Source of the DNA: Zoroaster sp. YZ-2022
Lineage: Eukaryota; Echinodermata; Asteroidea; Forcipulatida; Zoroasteridae
Direction: 5' to 3'
NCBI GenBank assembly: GCA_029582265.1
Contig: CM055831.1
Span: 30,132,189-30,196,188 of the forward strand
Length of the DNA stretch: 64,000 bases
This document shows positions 33,566 through 45,267 of this stretch, piece after piece. A program made the translations under genes and the position numbers. The notes under the pieces are model-generated. The model was given only the letters and a program-made list of their open reading frames with translations, was not told where the DNA came from and ran no database searches. How positions within the stretch are numbered: position 1 is the first letter of the stretch; each line of letters opens with the position of its first letter.

Positions 33566-33891
33566 AGCTATAATTATTTTTGACCATAACACTGTCTGAG
33601 ATTATCTCCTAGCTTGAATCCGCCATTAAAATATACAGAAGACCTGTCTGTGTGACCAAACAAGTGATTCAAATCACTGAAGCCCACAGTGGCTCAAAAG
33701 GTCAAATTATTAATCGACCTGGCTTTCTGGTGTCTGTTCTTTGTGACATAACCCTATTTGCTGTCAAAGGATAGTGAATGCAATTTAAATTGCCTTGGAA
33801 CACAGATTTTTCTCAGTAAGAGTTTAACTTTAAGGCTCTAAATTGCATAATGTTTTCAAGTTTGTCAGTATGCCCTTATATTTAACATTAA

Positions 33892-33960
33892 AGGGACAAT
33901 ATTGTCACAATTAGTGCAGACACCGATTCCATGCCCTGCTCTGATTGTGACGATTATGCC
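33892..33960. mobile_element. TTAA MITE, family i, internally deleted copy
   Basis: Left TTAA at 33888-33891, left end AGGGACAATATTGTCACAAT, then directly CACCGATTCCATGCCCTGCT and GATTGTGACGATTATGCC. The middle and inner left arm are gone. Confidence 0.7.
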
Positions 33961-34277
33961 TATTGAAATGCGAGTTTGCCCACCTCGCTGATTTTACTAT
34001 GTCAGAGAACTGCATCAAATTGTCGCCAAATATCAATGTGCACTTAAATTATTCTTTGAATTGTGATGAATAATTTCTCTGATTTGTGTACACTAGTCTC
34101 TGGACTATCAACCATGATTCAGTTGCATTTCTATCCAACTTGTGGTAATTTTGATCCCTGTATTGTAGTTATTTTATTTTGTAATAAAATTAAAAATTTT
34201 ATGATGAATTTCTTTAAAAAAAATTATTTAGTCGGTAATTAACCTTATCTTTAATTTGTTTGAATTTAATTTTTCAG

Positions 34278-34382
34278 AAACGTTGCAAAGGGCAGGCCAT
34301 CCTAGACAAGGTTTGCCAGCATCTGGACCTTATGGAAAAGGACTATTTTGGTCTCGTCTACAAAGATAACCAAGATGCAAGG
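34278..34382 (+). CDS. EPB41L: EPB41L-type FERM gene, 105-nt exon of F1 lobe
   Basis: The acceptor AATTTAATTTTTCAG ends at 34277 and the donor GTAAGCTT begins at 34383. The exon is exactly 35 codons, phase 0 at both ends. It encodes KRCKGQAILDKVCQHLDL, then MEKDYFGLVYKDNQDAR: the F1 helix and following strand, with the near-invariant G(Q), L(D), HL.L.E and DYFGL positions of 4.1-type FERM domains. Combined with 25661-25813 it reads continuously. Closest resemblance, from family knowledge, is to EPB41L1-3 rather than FRMD3/5, FARP or PTPN3/4. The specific paralogue cannot be told from the F1 lobe alone. Confidence 0.95.
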
Positions 34383-34406
34383 GTAAGCTTGTGATTTATT
34401 AGATTT

Positions 34407-34627
34407 TTCCTGATTTCAGGATTTTTTACAAATCTCCCTTTTGCGTAAAAATGTTCTTGACAGAAGAGAATTAGCCACCAAGGAAAGAAAGATGTAGCCT
34501 CTATTTTGTCCAAACCTCTAGCGTCTTGTTTGTGGGGATGTGGAGGTTCAGGGGGCTTTGTCCTCTAGACCAAAGGGAGACCTAGGCCCGCTACCTATTT
34601 TTTTAAGGATTTTTTTACATAATTTGT
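34407..34627 (+). repeat. CAGGATTTTT dispersed repeat, copy 1
   Basis: TTTTTCCTGATTTCAGGATT, then GCCACCAAGGAAAGAAAGAT, GTCCAAACCTCTAGCGTCTT and GGGCTTTGTCCTCTAGACCA occur in the same order at 47118, 50523 and 59068. This copy lacks the internal GTAAATCCTCCAAAATTAAAC segment. It begins about 25 bp after the exon donor at 34383. Short conserved ORF pieces are seen, but none is intact across copies. Confidence 0.78.
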
Positions 34628-35412
34628 CAACTCACACCCATGGACTTGAATAGCTCAAAATCATACCTTAGATCTGATGTGACGGCTAAAATTTGCTAAA
34701 AATAGATTTGTATGAAAACAATTTTAGAGCAAGGTTAATGCATATTGAAACTTGACCTGAAGAGACTTTATCTGGAAGTTGATACTTACTTGACTATCCG
34801 ATGTGACTTGCATAGCTAAAATTAGCATTTTCTTAAAATCAATTATTTAATCTAAATGGATTAAATGGATTAAAGTGACACATTTCTCAAAATAATTGTG
34901 AGAAGTATGGTTTTACAGATAATTTGTGCCAAAATAAATTTATGGTACATGTAAGGTCCCGACATAAAGACATTTTTGCACTTTTTTACTTGTTAAACCA
35001 AGCTTCTGACAACTATTTGGTGATATATCTCATTTCAAAGTATTTGTTTACCTTGGTAAAAGGAAATTATCAATGTTCCAATGAAAACAATGTTAATTCC
35101 CAGAAATTGCCTGGGAAAACACCGGCAATGCATTTCATTAAAATGAAATCATTCCTAAATGTATTTCTAGGGATTGATACTATGGTCAGCTTTACACTGG
35201 AAATTGTGTTAAATTTTTACCATTTGCATATTTTTTTAATTACCAATTCTATACCCGTACCTTTAATTGTCTTTTAATTAATTTCATGTAACCAACATGT
35301 TTCCCATTAATTTTCTCCATGTTGAATTGTTTAGAAATGTAAGGGGCATGCACTTACATTACGTATGCATTGACGTTATGCTATCAATTATATTTATTTA
35401 AATTTTCTGTAG

Positions 35413-35455
35413 ACATGGCTAGACCCAACAAGAGATACTAAGAAGCAGACAAGAA
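35413..35455 (+). CDS. EPB41L: EPB41L-type FERM gene, 43-nt exon
   Basis: The acceptor AATTTTCTGTAG ends at 35412 and the donor GTAAGTAA begins at 35456. It starts in phase 0 and ends after one base of a codon, coding TWLDPTRDTKKQTR plus the first base of the next residue. WLD followed by a basic KKQ stretch is the expected continuation after DYFGL in protein 4.1 FERM F1 lobes. The phase-1 end requires a downstream exon starting with two codon bases and leading into the linker to the F2 lobe. I did not find that exon in the rest of the window, so the intron probably runs past 64000 or the exon escaped reading by eye. Confidence 0.88.
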
Positions 35456-37974
35456 GTAAGTAATCACTTTCCTTGAACTCTTTGATGAATTTTTTTTTTG
35501 TTTCTTCCGAAATTACATATTGAAGAATATAACAAATAAGACTTATGGTGAATAGATTAATGTACATGTAGTGTTAGGGATACGGTGTCACCATGTGAGC
35601 AGATACAATCCCTCCTGAATTATATGGCTTTGAGTGAGGAGAGCTGTTGGCATTGGGTTAATTTGCCAGTTTGACCAGTGCGCATCAACAGTCTTAAGGA
35701 GGTGGCCATACTCGGGCAGATGAAGCGACTGTATTCAGGTTCAACGACCAGTTTATGCGTGCATTAGTTTTTACAGATTGCTCAAGTACTGTCTTCCGCA
35801 GGGTTCAAGAATAAATTTCCATTTTGGAATGTCCTTAAAAGCGCCTGAGCTTTTGAATAATTCACTTATGTTTTGTTGTTAGGGTTACTTTTTTCTTCAA
35901 AACTAAAAAAACATCATTTTAGACAACTTCTGCACTTATCGGATAATTTGTGTCGTAGAAAAATATATATTTTCATAATTACATAAGTGTACAATTCTGT
36001 TACAGTTTGTAAATAAATAAATCACTCATTTCATATTTGTTTTTATTGAGGTCAGGAAACGTGGTGCATTGTCTAATGTGGTTCACAGATCATACATGTA
36101 TTGTTCTCATTAGGGGTTGATAAGCAATGTTTCTACACCAAGGGGAGGGGAGGCATTCATTCTAATGTGGAAAATGGATCACGGCCATGATCCATTTTGA
36201 ATTTGAATATGTTTCACATTTTCTGAAACAATTCTGTTATCAGGATTGTGCTGGGAAGTTACTGGTGAGGTTGCTAACCGTTGAACCAAAACTTTCACAG
36301 CGGTTAACCGCAAGTCAGCACCTGACGGCCACACAAACTAGATCGTTGGCAAATGGCCCAATGTGTATAAAAAAGCATCAATAAACTTCCCGCAATGGTT
36401 GATTTAATAACCAATGCGGCAACTTAGAAAGTCTAGAACAACCAAATGGGCACCGAATTCTTCCAAAATTATTTGTGGTATTTTAAAATATTAAACAGGT
36501 TAGTGCCTTTTCGGTTGGGGCACTATATTGGCCAATTATCATACGTGTCTACTCCTTTAGTCAGACATTTTTCTCTGCATATTAGTGTAACCAGATACAT
36601 TTACATGATGTCATATAATACCACCAATCCATGGTATCCCTTACACTGCATAAACATGTCACCATCAAAACACCTACTGTTTGTTTGTGATGTAGGCTGA
36701 TGTGTTTAGGTAGCAGCCATAATAGTCTTTTATTCACATCCATTCTCAGAGATGACATCTGATCAGTCAAGCTCTCCAACCCCCCCCCCCCTCCATTTCC
36801 CTGGGGATCTGTATAAATGGCTTAGTTTTCAGTGATATTCTGATACTGTCCAGCAAAGCCGTAATTCATTAGTTCCAAGTACATGTATGTTTGTGCACAT
36901 CAGGATGGGCATACAAGTACCAGTGATTCTGCCATCAAATTTGCTAGTAAGGGAGTCCAGATCTTGTCCGTTAACAGAGGCCAATTTGCTTAATGGGTTT
37001 TGCTAGTTACCAGCGAAATGTTCACACAACATGTTTATACTGTGGCTTATTTATTTGCTTAGTAAACTTCTCTGCCTAGCATCTCTATGAAATCGGGCTT
37101 AGATTTACTGAATACTTTATCACACTTTAGCCATTTATGTCCGATTCCCTGACTGCAAGGCAGTTGATCAAGCACTGATTCTCAGTGCATCAAAGGGGAC
37201 AGTCTATTTTCCTGCAAACATCTGTTTTGGTCTGGTGGATTCATATGACATAAAAAACAACAAAAATGGCTACTGTGTGAAAAGAAATCAAATTATATTT
37301 ACAACATGTAATATATTTTAATGAAAAGAAGTGTTTTTAAGAGGCAGATTAACAGCAACTGGGCAGATTAACAGCATCATAATTTTAAGGAAGACACAAT
37401 TTTAAATGTACATACATGTATGTACATATGTACATATGTACATGTACATGGATGTAGGATACGTGTAGTATGCTGTACATGGCAATAAATTGTTTCTGGT
37501 CTTCACATACAGTTAGTACACATAGAATATGTACATGTACACACAGCATGTAGCCTGTGAGTCAGTCAAGGTTAAATGATTTCTCAAAGGATGACAGTTG
37601 TGTGGCAAAGATGCAATGTAATGCATGACTCTCTGTGAATGGATTCCAGGTTAGTTTTAACACAACCCTGCCTCCTAAGAAGTCCTTTCACCATAATTTC
37701 TTTGTAACTGCTGTACACGCAGTGCAATGTTCTCAAAATGTGGTCAGCAACCAGATAAGCTACATGTAAAATATGATGAGTAATCTCACTTTATGGAAAC
37801 CATAACATCAGTGATATGCTCTGTACACTTTTAGTAGTTTCCCAATTTTTGTTTTTATTTTTTTGAATCAGAAAGAACTGTAAATCATTTGGGGAGAGAA
37901 AATAATTTAAACATGTGTACATCATGTAAGTCTCCTATTACCATGGCAATACTTATAACATGTTCAAAAGTATT
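35456..37974. other. Long intron, first part, nothing recognised
   Basis: No exon-like match to the next FERM segment. A poly-C run (36781-36792) and a TACATGTA/GTACATAT-rich patch (37407-37450) are present. Several ORFs of 65-117 codons occur but lack splice sites, homology or conserved copies. Confidence 0.5.
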
Positions 37975-37984
37975 TCATCTTAAT

Positions 37985-38125
37985 CATAAGTCCACTTTTC
38001 CTAATTTATATGAAATAAATTTTGGTAAATAAAGTCAAATTTAGACAAATTGCAATAAAAAATTTTGAAATTAAAAAAAAAATCATTTATTTCTTAAAAA
38101 TTAGGAAAAGTGGACTTTTGATACA
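37985..38125. mobile_element. Small hairpin MITE with AAGTCCACTTTTCCTAATTT ends
   Basis: AAGTCCACTTTTCCTAATTT (about 37988) and AAATTAGGAAAAGTGGACTT (about 38098) are exact inverses around an AT-rich loop. The flanks do not show a clear duplication. Confidence 0.65.
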
Positions 38126-39654
38126 TTAAGTCAAACAGAAAATACAATATTACAATCTATAGAATTATTAATTTTCACCATCACCTCCGAAAGGTAGAAT
38201 CTCACTGACCGTAACCTTGTAACATTGAAATTTGCATAAATTCTTTAATTGTACATTCACATTTGACATTTGGTTTGAGTGTATTTAACTTCATACACGT
38301 ACCTGCATTAATATTTGCATAGGGTCTTGTCTTTATACAATACATACAGTACATTTACATGTATTTACCCAAAAAATGCCATGCCTTGTAGGCCTACAAG
38401 ATCAGAAAACGATTTCATACAAAATTGTTGTATATAATGCTAATTTTGATTAGCAATTCTTGAATTTTGTTATGTAAATTGTGCCCTTTGTGTAACATTT
38501 TCAATGTGATACAAGTGAAATTTTTTTTTTCAATAGCAGCCAGTAGATGTATTGTGTTTTGCTTCAGCTCACTTGGTTATAATACGTTGCCATGGTAAAC
38601 GGACATTTTCTGAATATGTACATGTCAAACCTTCTTGACATCAAATATCAAATTGAGTTTTTTTTATTTCGTTTATTAAATTGCAACAAGAATGCCAACA
38701 TAATTACGGTTCATGTGCATTGAGTATTTTAGTATTGATTTTGTTGGTTTTACTGGTACCAGGAGGCTGAAGCAAACGACATTGAAATTTATAAGAAAAG
38801 CCTTGCCAGCAGCCGGCTGTCGATTACCTGAATGTTGTGTGAATATTTGTTCGAGTAAAAGACAAGCACTTAAGGCCATTCATGATCTAACAATTAGGCT
38901 GGGATAATGATGTTAGCACTACTCACAGGGTAAGGGATAGGGCTGGGCTTGGGTGATCATAAACTAATGTCTGTTTTTTTTTTCCAGGATACGTGTAGGC
39001 TGTCCAAATGTGATATTTATTGGAAAACCGAGCATGTTATTGTTTAACTTACGGCACGTTTGCACACGTGTGTAGCAAATAAAACAGGGTGTCCATTTAT
39101 CAAGATAGTAGGCTGTGTCCGAGCGCATTTTTGGCTATGGCTATTGGCTACAGCTATTGGCTGTAGCAGCAATGTTGAAGTATAGGAAGAAACAGTGATC
39201 TAGCCATAGCCGTAGCTAAAACCATCATTTCAGATACGGCTGTACATAAGATACAAACCATACTTCAGCCATCACTGTCAGATAACCTGTATGCTATAGA
39301 TATTACTAATATTAAAACATAAATTTTTTAATTTATATAAATGGGGCCAGCTTACTTTCCTTCCAGCCTCGGTTTGGTCACATAAATTTCATTTATATGG
39401 AAGAGAAAAAAAGAACAAATCAGACCATGCCCCGAAATACATCTTTGTGGGCAAGGCCAGGGAACAGTTTTGCTTGTATCGCATACATGTAGCATATGGC
39501 TTCACAAAATTCATAATTTGCTCAAGATTTACTATTCAAAAATAGCATTACATACACACATCTAAGGTTCTTCCAAGAATTGTTTCCTGAAAGCATTTTG
39601 TTTTTTCTAGGTAAGGGGTGCCTTCGATTGATTTAATTTTGCCCTACACCAACA
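38126..39654. other. Intron stretch, mostly unassigned
   Basis: Contains a short inverted motif set around 39130-39215 (GGCTATGGCTATTGGCTACA versus AGCCATAGCCGTAGC), possibly a remnant of a hairpin element. A pyrimidine run and AG at 38979-38988 precede sequence with no FERM resemblance. Confidence 0.45.
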
Positions 39655-39790
39655 TGTGTATAGCACTGTATACTCGGTGTTTTCCGAGTGTCTGTGAAAA
39701 AACCTTCACAGGCGACTCGGGCGGGATTCAAACCCATGACTGCTTACTAGTGTAGACGTTTTAACCTCTCGGCCACTGAGCTTGCCCGAT
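39655..39790 (-). mobile_element. tRNA-headed SINE of a second family, head portion
   Basis: On the minus strand: AGTGGCCGAGAGGTT (A-box-like), GGGTTTGAATCCCGCCCGAG (B box), then TCACAGACACTCGGAAAACA and TATACAGTGCTATACACA. The head differs from the Leu(CAA)-type SINE. No clear tail. Confidence 0.6.
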
Positions 39791-40287
39791 GACGATTAGC
39801 TGGCTAGAATCCTATCTTAACAGCGGGTTCCGCGATATTAGGTTGATGAAGGGGTGCCTTGATTATGAATTAAAAATTTAAGTGGGAACTTATCAAGGGA
39901 CACCATGACCAGAGACATGGAGTCATTGCATCATTTGCCTTGTAAAATTCAGGGCTCATCTTACTAATGCCATGACTCATAAAAAGTCATAGCAGAATCC
40001 ATAACATTAATGTTCATTGCAGCCCAGCAGTTATTACTCAAATGCAACATAATCTCATTATCGAAAACATCTCATTTATATAAAACTGGATGACTAATTC
40101 ATTGACTTAAAGTGGCCGTTGCACAGTAGACCATTGTAAAAAGAACTCAATAATCTGCATAAGCCTACATGTAATTAGCATATATTGAATATGCATATTG
40201 TCACAGGTTCTCTTTTTCGTAAAATTAGTGAAATAATTTCTTAATTTAATTTCTGTCATCCGATTTACCAAAAGTGTGTGGCTTTAA

Positions 40288-40467
40288 AGGGACAGTATTG
40301 TCACATTCAACAGGGCATGGAATCGGAGTATAATACCCCACATGATAAGGTCATATAACCGTTGCTGCAATAAATGAGCCAGTAGTTTTCAGTCAGTGTG
40401 TTCATCTTAAACTAGGATGCTGATTCCATGCCATGTTGAAAGTCGGTTCTGATCGTGACGATTGTCA
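40288..40467. mobile_element. TTAA MITE, family i, copy 7
   Basis: Left TTAA at 40284-40287, left end AGGGACAGTATTGTCACATT. The inner pair GGGCATGGAATCGG and CTGATTCCATGCC is kept. The right end is truncated at GATCGTGACGATTGTC. Confidence 0.78.
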
Positions 40468-41362
40468 AGACTATTTTTGCTAATGGTACTATATAGTCAA
40501 GATGGAAAGACGAACAGTCATGAAAGAAAATACGGAAACTAAACTGCTGAAACTTCTCTTAGATTATTATTATCAACTGAATACGCCAATTGGTACATTA
40601 TACTACAGTCGGTCCAGCTGGAACTTTGATAACTATTACACAAAACAATTCTCTTGCTACTCAATATTCAAAACATCAAATCTTCAAAATGTGGAATCTT
40701 AGAGTACCCCCTGCCTTGCTATTTGCATAAAACCCTGCCTCATTATCAAAGCTTTTAAACTGTAAGACTCATTTACATAAACCACTGCCTTGCTGTCACA
40801 AATTCCTCATACTCTTGACTAAGAAAACATATGGCCCTCTATTGTACTCTGCATTCCCATAGATCTCTACCCTGGGTAGGGATTTGTGTTCTGACTGTCT
40901 ATTATGTGACTTAACTGAAAGAACAAAAACAAACTATGTTGGCCTATACAACTAGCCCTAGCTGCTGATAAACCTAATGGCAAACAATTTAAATGGAATC
41001 TTGACTATTTACAGTATATTATAATAAAAATCTAATAAATCATGACAAAGATATCGCCCCTTTAAGTACATGTAGCATGGCATATTACCAGGTCCCTTGT
41101 AATGTAAATATATCACATTGTTATAACACAACAATCAGCCACCAGTTTATTCTTTTGTCTATAATTATTGTGAAATTGAGGAAGTGCTAAACCACTTCCT
41201 TTCCTTCACTGACCATAAATATGTTTTGTTATGAGTAATCTTCAAGAGAATATCCTCCAATGTTTAGCCTATCAATCAAAATAGGTGTTTCCTGATTTGT
41301 TTTATGAGCTTGTATCCAAACATTTTTATTGGAATGTCAATATCAGACTCCAAAAAAAGTGT

Positions 41363-41537
41363 CACTCTAACTATTTCTGAAAATATACCAAAAACCACGA
41401 AATAAATTTTGGAACTTTGTGAGAAATTACATAAAACTCACAGGTGTTTAGGCCAAGGATTAGGAGTATCTGTGCAATTGAAAAAGTTCCAAAATGTATT
41501 TCGGGGTTTTGGTATATTTTCAGAAATTGTTAGAGTG
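41363..41537. mobile_element. Hairpin MITE with CACTCTAACWATTTCTGAAA ends
   Basis: The left arm CACTCTAACTATTTCTGAAA ATATACC and the right arm GGTATATTTTCAGAAATTGT TAGAGTG pair over about 50 bp. No duplication is identified. Confidence 0.68.
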
Positions 41538-42312
41538 AAAATGTTGCTTAGCAAAGAAATTTGATAAGCGATATTAAAAACAGACAACCAGCTATATAAA
41601 AGCAGTATTTATGTGTACAGATTTGGCTGGTAAACAATTTTTGCCAAGCAGATGTTTGTGCTTTTCACCTATGAGTTTAAGCATTGCTCAGTGAGTGAAA
41701 CATAATTGGATCAGGAGTACTGGAGTAATGATCAGGAGTGTCATCATAAAAGGCCTTTCACACTAGCCGTGAGGGGCTCTTGTCATCACTCTGTGTGAAT
41801 ATTCACACCTGTGTCCATGAGCAACCAAAAACAAAAAAACAAAACAAAAAGTAGAGACATTGAGCAGAGTTATCATATGAAACTTCATGGTTCAGATTGT
41901 TTCAACTCGGGTGATTTTGTCACCTGTCGGTAGCTCTCCTCGCACAGCCAATCAGATTCGCTGTCATTGACCTAGCACAACCAGCTTTGTTCTGAAGGGC
42001 TGATTTTTCTCTTTGCAATTGGGCATTTTTTTTTTTTTGGTCTGCAACTGGAGCATGATAATTGATCCATTATACATAATAAATGTAAGTAGAATCCTGC
42101 TATGTTAATCATACATGTAGGTTCTGTATAAGGGCAATTGCATGGTTACTCATGTTACATTTTTGAGGTATTGAGCCCACTCTTAATGCCATAATTTCAT
42201 GACTTAGCATATATTTCACTCATCAGTTTTTTCACAGAAGTTGCATTATATCCAGACTTTACTCGGCACAAACAAATTCCGAAATTTGTTATATTGTATG
42301 TATGCTATATAA

Positions 42313-42970
42313 GGCCTGCGCTAAACGTCGCACTTTTGCCGTGTCGAACTCAAATAATTGGAAAATGTTGAATTAAATTCGGCAAAAGTGCGACGTTTAG
42401 CGCAAACTTTTGATTTAAGTTCGGCACTGCCGTGTAGCACGGCAAGCTCTGCCATGCTACACGGCAGTTACACGACGTGGTGACAAACGTCGCGCTCTTG
42501 CCGTGTCGAATCAAAATAGAATTCTCATTCGAAATAGCTAATTTGGAATACGCGTGCGCACAATAGTTCGAGGAAACAATTTCGAACAAATGAATCACAA
42601 TCAAAATGGCCACCCGCACCAAAAATGTGTCTGAGTCTTCGACATGATCGCGGACATTCTGGAATTGTTGCATTTTGTCTTGCAGAAAGTAACACAAGAA
42701 TAGCAAAACAAAGCGCGATTGTTTTTCTCTTCATCAGCACATTATGACAGAGGTACAACTGTGCCATCAACCGCCTTCGTCTTGCAGATCTAATTGCAGA
42801 ATAAAACATGAATCTACGATGGTTTTCATCGGGGTCCGCCATCTTGAATCTATTAAGTGCGGCAGTTTTAAATTCGACGTCTGTCACCAATTTGTATTTT
42901 TTGCCGCGCTTTTGCCGCACGAAAATCATTTGAGTTCGACACGTCAAAGGTGCGACGTTTAGCGCAGGCC
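42313..42970 (-). mobile_element. PIF/Harbinger-like element with TAA duplication
   Basis: Exact termini GGCCTGCGCTAAACGTCGCA and its inverse, flanked by TAA at 42310-42312 and 42971-42973. GGC-starting ends with a 3-bp TWA duplication are the PIF/Harbinger signature. Extra copies of the CGTCGC.CTTTTGCCGTGTCGA end lie inside (about 42330-42400 and 42485-42515). On the minus strand an open frame from the ATG at 42843 starts MADPDENHRRFMFY, with an arginine-rich RSARRRR and a later PECPRSCRRL. This could be the start of a transposase before it decays near 42600 (tentative). Confidence 0.78.
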
Positions 42971-43129
42971 TAACTTTATAAGACAAAAATGCAGGTTACT
43001 CACGTTACATTTTACGGGCGTGCATAAAATGTTGCTCTTTCTGTTAAATAGCATACATATTGCAGTTTTCTGAAATTATTATTTTTGTGCTGAGTAATGT
43101 CTGGGTATAATGCAATTACTGTAAAAAAA

Positions 43130-43408
43130 ATATATACTACTCAAAACATTTTAGGGAACACCGGAATAATCTCAGTTAAAGCAAGATCATTTATTTCAGA
43201 TAAACACAATGTTTTCACAGAATTGATGAGAAACAACTGCACAATGAAACAGATGATAAAGGATGCATGTAGTGATTTCACATTTCATGACATGACTACT
43301 GAAAGAGAGAGGGGGTTGCAAATGAAAATCCCGGTTCATGGAACATTTCAAACCTATTTGATGTAAAAAATCCGGTGTTCCCGAAATTGTTTTGAGTAGT
43401 ATATATTA
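43130..43408. mobile_element. MITE with TACTACTCAAAACA ends
   Basis: ATATATACTACTCAAAACAT and TGTTTTGAGTAGTATATAT are inverse. The next segment, GGGAACACCGGA versus TCCGGTGTTCCC, also pairs. TATA at both ends would fit a TA duplication. An 89-codon ORF crosses it but ends at the right arm, with no homology recognised. Confidence 0.72.
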
Positions 43409-44261
43409 CGTAACCATGTAATTTCCCGTAATACATTGCATGCTTATTGTATTTCTAAACATTTATCATGCAGTGACTATCTTTGTCAGATACTCTGAAC
43501 ATTAATCAATGATCTTAGTGCTAATTCTCAATGATTCATTGGAAGGTTAAAACAAAAGTGTTGGTCTCAAAAGAAAAACACATTGTAGTTTCACTTAAAA
43601 TCTATTTTGGAATTTTTCTTTCATATTAATGAAAGCAGTAATTGCCTGGCATGTCACCAATTATAATATTAAGAGCTCTTAACATCCTTGGATATATGTA
43701 CATGTATCGTGACACCTTAAATGGGATACTTTCATTTTGTAACAATGAAAATGATTTGGAGTAGAAAAAATAAGGAAATCGTTTCACAGAATAAAATGTC
43801 ACGAGACCTGTAAGTGTGTTAAGAGAGAAAATATTAAATCAAACCCATTATTTTGTTTCCAAATAGCTCCTCATCTACTCCAGAGGAGGAAAAAAATGAC
43901 GGCTTAATGGTCGTCGTTTAGCCAATTTTCATGCAAACTTCCTTTGATCTTTATACATGCCTGAGCAGCATCCTGTCATGTAACCAGCCTGTCTCATAAT
44001 TGTCTCGGTACATGTGCCCTTGACCCTGGTGTGTTTTTCATTCAAATGTACTTTTGGGAATGACCGACACTGACACCTCCACTAAAGATTTATGTACTAA
44101 TCATGCAAATGGCTTTTCCTTTCATATCTGAGTGATGAGCTGTTGATGTTTATAATTGAAACAAAATACAATCTCCACTTTCTTTGTTGTGTTGCATGTT
44201 AAAAGGTGTGTACCCCATTGGTAATAACTAAAAAAGGTTATTTGGTTTAGGTAAAAAAAAA

Positions 44262-44870
44262 AAGGTCATAGATCTGCTTCAAAATCGGTGCGGTGACGTG
44301 ATTTTTTATTTTAAAAAATTTGGTTTTTTTAACCAACCAGTGCAATACGTGATACATGTATACACGGTTTTTGGAACTAGACCAAATGTGACCCGACCGT
44401 ACGAAATGAGTCGGAAGTCGCAAATGCCTGTATAGAGATACGGACATGTAAACATGAGTCATGCGTGTGTGTGGTCGAAAAATCATTTTTAGTTGGGTAG
44501 ATTTATTAACATGTTTTTCTACTTATTTCTTTCGAAAAAAAAAAAAGAAATTCAACCCAACCACACACATGCATGACTCGTGTTTACGTGTCCGCATTTG
44601 CAATTTCCGACTCATTTCGTACGGTCGGGTCACAAATTTCCTATACAAAAAGTATGGTGGCCAAGAGAGGCCTCACAAATTGTGCAAATGTTTATACCCC
44701 TATGTGAAAAAGTCATTTAAAACACAGCACTGCAGAATTAAAATCGATCCAGAAATTTTGGCTGTAATTGGACATCGTTTCATAGCAAAAAAAATAATAA
44801 TAAAAATGCCAACACGCGGGTCTGAGACGACGCACACGGACCAGAAACCACAGACTTTTTTTTGGCCTTA
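44262..44870. mobile_element. MITE with AGTCTCCGGTTTCT ends, copy e (carries nested hairpin)
   Basis: Same orientation as copy c: GCTTCAAAATCGGTGCGGTG, GTGATACATGTATACACGG, then, after 44388-44633, GAGAGGCCTCACAAATTGTG and ACCAGAAACCACAGACTTTT. The left terminus is decayed. Confidence 0.7.
44388..44633. mobile_element. Nested hairpin element with GTGACCCGACCGTACGAAAT ends
   Basis: The arms GTGACCCGACCGTACGAAAT and ATTTCGTACGGTCGGGTCAC continue pairing through GAGTCGGAA and the CATGACTC blocks. AAAT sits on both sides (44384-44387 and 44634-44637). Sister copies read CCAAATTTCC without the insert, consistent with a 4-bp (or 2-bp AA) duplication. Confidence 0.78.
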
Positions 44871-45084
44871 TAAGGGAATGTACACATTTTGAAAACATTA
44901 ATTAATTTCAACTTGCTAGTTCCTCAAAATGGGTTATAAAATTCAACTTGTTTAGATTTTTTTAAATGTTTTTATGGTTTACATAAATTCTGCTCCAAAA
45001 AACAAATACTCTGAGATGAGAGCACTGAGATTCTCTGAAAAGGAAGAATACAGCCCTGACAGCCTGTTAGGCACTCAACAACTA

Positions 45085-45267
45085 ATCAAACATAAGCACC
45101 ATCTCTGCCCTCCCAGGGCCCCATTTATACACCAGGCTGAAGAGAAGCAATTTAAGGTTAAGTGTCTTGCTCAAGCACACATGTGCTGCATCCGGCATGG
45201 CTAGGACTCGAACCCACATTCTGATGACTCAGTCCAGAGCGCTAGACCACTCGGCCACGACACTCCA
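45085..45267 (-). mobile_element. SINE head fragment, third head type
   Basis: Minus strand: GAGTGTCGTGGCCGAGTGGT, CTCTGGACTGAGTCATCAG, GGGTTCGAGTCCTAGCC, then CTTGAGCAAGACACTTAACC. The anticodon-arm region differs from the Leu(CAA)-type copies. The 3' half is missing. Confidence 0.72.

Noticed and set aside
38979..39000. Acceptor-like TTTTTTTTTTCCAG as the next FERM exon
   Set aside because: The following frame does not encode the expected FERM continuation and soon hits stops.
44461..44892. 143-residue ORF as a gene
   Set aside because: It runs through a nested hairpin into the MITE interior. The recurring SFKT..C.I.IDP segment is MITE sequence shared with other copies, not an intact protein.
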